11,044 nt of DNA. It comes from JBBPYA01 sp038200385 (lineage in GTDB: Bacteria; Actinomycetota; Actinomycetes; Mycobacteriales; Geodermatophilaceae). The notes beneath the pieces were generated by a model that had not been told where the DNA came from, made no database searches, and saw only the letters and a list, made by a program, of their open reading frames with translations. This document shows, piece by piece, positions 9,752 to 11,044 of this stretch; position 1 is the stretch's first letter; every line of letters begins with the position of its first letter. The translations under genes and the position numbers were made by a program. Location: positions 1-11,044 of the forward strand of contig JBBPYA010000089.1 of assembly GCA_038200385.1 (NCBI GenBank), given 5' to 3'.

Positions 9752-9786
9752 ACGACACGGTTACAGGGGCCGGCCAACAGTGTCGT
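9752..9786. promoter_or_regulatory. Inverted repeat between response regulator and binding-protein gene
   Basis: The 141-base gap 9728-9868 contains a perfect 7-base inverted repeat, ACGACAC (9752-9758) and GTGTCGT (9780-9786). Inside it GTT/AAC and GG/CC can pair around a GGCCGG hexaloop. It may be a terminator for the response regulator (no T-tract), an operator for a dimeric repressor, or part of a leader RNA. A TAACGT at 9804-9809 could be a -10 box for the downstream gene, but no -35 supports it. Confidence 0.35.
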
Positions 9787-9856
9787 CAGGTGCGCGGATC
9801 TACTAACGTCCATGCGTTATGGGCGCGGCTCCTCTTGTCGCGTGTGACCCGGATGC

Positions 9857-9862
9857 GAGGAG
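9857..9862 (+). promoter_or_regulatory. Shine-Dalgarno site of the binding-protein gene
   Basis: GAGGAG six bases before ATG 9869 fixes the start. Its first three bases (9857-9859) can pair with 9740-9742 in the leader, as part of the longer complementarity described under findings. Confidence 0.7.
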
Positions 9863-9868
9863 AACTGA

Positions 9869-11044
9869 ATGGTGAGGCGCAGCACATTTCGCGCGGCGGC
9901 CGCGGCGGGAGCAGTCCTGATTCTCGCCTCGGCCTGCAGCAGCGGCGGGTCGACGAGCAGCGGCGGGAATACCTCCGGCGGGGCCACGTCGGAGTCCTCC
10001 GGCCCCAAGCAGGTCAAGGTCTACGGCACCGACGGGAACGTCGGGAACGCGCTGGGCAAGGAGTTCAGCACCCCCGGTGCCCTGGTCAACATGAAGGGGA
10101 CCACCCCGCTGACCGAGCTGAACCCCGACTTCAAGGGCCGGCTGGACCAGATCAATCCCAACCTGGGCGGTACCTACAACTACGCCGCGGAGACCTACGA
10201 CGCCGGCGTGGTCATCGCCCTGGCCTCCGAGCTGGCCCGCTCCAACGACGCGACGGTCTTCTCCAAGCAGATCAACGGCGTCACCACCGGCGGGGAGAAG
10301 TGCACCGACTTCGCCGGCTGCCTGAAGATCATCAAGGCCGGCGGCGACCCCGACTACGACGGGATCTCCGGACCGCTGGAGTTCGTCGACGCCGGTGAGC
10401 CGAGTGTGGCCAGCTTCGGCGTGCTGCAGTTCGGCCAGGACAACATGATCGACGACTCCCAGACGAAGTTCGTCACCATCGGCGACCCGGCCAACGCCAC
10501 GACGCAGGCACCCCCGGCCGCGGCGGCTCCCGACAGCCCCTACCAGGGCGGCCAGCTGACCATCGGGACGCTGCTGCCGATCACCGGCGACCTGGCGTTC
10601 CTCGGCCCGCCCGAGGTCGCCGCCGCCCAGCTGGTGATCCAGGACATCAACGCCGCCGGCGGCGTCGGTGGCAAGGACATCAAGTTGATCGAGGGCGACT
10701 CCGGTGACCAGACCACCGACACTGCCCAGCAGACCGTGGACCGCGAGATCAACGCGGGCGCGAACGCCATCATCGGGGCGGCGTCCTCCGGCGTCAGCCT
10801 GAGCGTCATTGACCGGGTCACGGCGGCCGGCGTCGTGCTGTTCTCCCCGGCGAACACCTCCGACCAGTTCACCACCTACGACGACCGGGGGCTGTACTTC
10901 CGCACCGCCCCGCCGGACCTGATGCAGGGCCAGGCCGTCGCGAACATCGTGCTGGACGAGGGCAACAACAGCATCTTCATCCTGGCCCGTAACGACCCGT
11001 ACGGCACCGGCATCGCCGACGTGATCGAGAAGAACCTCACCGAC
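9869..11044 (+). CDS. Liv-type ABC transporter substrate-binding lipoprotein, 3'-truncated, unusual domain order
   Basis: Open to the window end (392 codons visible, no stop). It starts with a lipoprotein signal: RR at 3-4, an Ala-rich hydrophobic core, lipobox ASA-Cys23 and an S/G/T-rich linker to about 46. Residues about 47-205 look like the C-terminal half of a Peripla_BP_6 (LivJ/LivK-like) protein: VYGTDGNVGNALG, YAAETYDAGVV, Cys145 and Cys151 in a CTDFAGC motif, DPDYDGISGPLEF (160-172), then SVASFGVLQF. After a Pro/Ala linker (about 211-226) a typical N-terminal lobe begins: LTIGTLLPITGDL (from 230), AAQLVIQDINAAGG, IIGAASSGVSLS, VLFSPANTSD, YFRTAPPD, ARNDPYGTG. The normal order is the reverse. 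The protein is therefore either circularly permuted or, more likely, has an extra C-terminal half in front of a full binding protein. Its role is capture of branched-chain or related amino acids for a Liv ABC permease, whose genes should lie beyond the edge. Confidence 0.9.
   Translation, partial: MVRRSTFRAAAAAGAVLILASACSSGGSTSSGGNTSGGATSESSGPKQVKVYGTDGNVGNALGKEFSTPGALVNMKGTTPLTELNPDFKGRLDQINPNLGGTYNYAAETYDAGVVIALASELARSNDATVFSKQINGVTTGGEKCTDFAGCLKIIKAGGDPDYDGISGPLEFVDAGEPSVASFGVLQFGQDNMIDDSQTKFVTIGDPANATTQAPPAAAAPDSPYQGGQLTIGTLLPITGDLAFLGPPEVAAAQLVIQDINAAGGVGGKDIKLIEGDSGDQTTDTAQQTVDREINAGANAIIGAASSGVSLSVIDRVTAAGVVLFSPANTSDQFTTYDDRGLYFRTAPPDLMQGQAVANIVLDEGNNSIFILARNDPYGTGIADVIEKNLTD

Noticed and set aside
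9728..9868. Paired hexaloop ANTAR target RNA
   Set aside because: Several AnnGnn hexamers occur, but none sits on a convincing stem and no pair with the right spacing was found by eye.
9790..10398. 202-codon open frame overlapping the binding-protein gene
   Set aside because: It has an Arg/Gly-rich, out-of-frame translation; the overlapping frame has a lipobox, ribosome site and family motifs.

Overview
The window is uniformly GC-rich (about 70% by eye), uses GTG starts freely and has tightly packed genes. Every recognisable protein looks actinobacterial, including glutamate synthase, a potassium-independent-type pyruvate kinase, an ANTAR response regulator and lipoproteins with S/T/G-rich linkers. 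It suggests a high-GC Actinomycetota chromosome, possibly a Frankia/Geodermatophilus/Nakamurella-like lineage; the genus cannot be fixed from this sequence. I see no insertion sequence, phage gene or CRISPR array, and no gene-free stretch longer than 150 bases.

Layout. (1) Bases 1-4167, plus strand: the 3' part of gltB overlaps gltD by 8 bases; together they encode NADPH glutamate synthase. (2) 4264-6586, plus: pyk (pyruvate kinase), then 7 bases later a TesB-type acyl-CoA thioesterase, probably one transcript. (3) 9048-6587, minus: a 74-nt tRNA with a CAA anticodon, a secreted lipoprotein of unknown function whose GTG start lies one base beyond the tRNA 3' end, and an aromatic-amino-acid-type PLP decarboxylase whose start overlaps the lipoprotein stop. 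The decarboxylase and thioesterase genes converge with no base between their stop codons. (4) 9149-9727, plus: a PdtaR-like receiver-ANTAR response regulator, divergent from the tRNA. (5) 9869 to the window end, plus: a lipoprotein substrate-binding protein of the branched-chain amino acid (Liv) ABC type, running off the edge.

Most of the window is central metabolism (nitrogen assimilation, glycolysis, acyl-CoA turnover, amino-acid uptake) with an RNA-binding regulator beside the transporter gene. Three things stand out. The substrate-binding protein has an unusual domain order: a C-terminal-half segment precedes the N-terminal lobe. The CAA-anticodon tRNA has a short, class I variable loop, although bacterial tRNA-Leu normally has a long one. 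The tRNA-lipoprotein junction is placed so that tRNA 3' processing would release a nearly leaderless mRNA.
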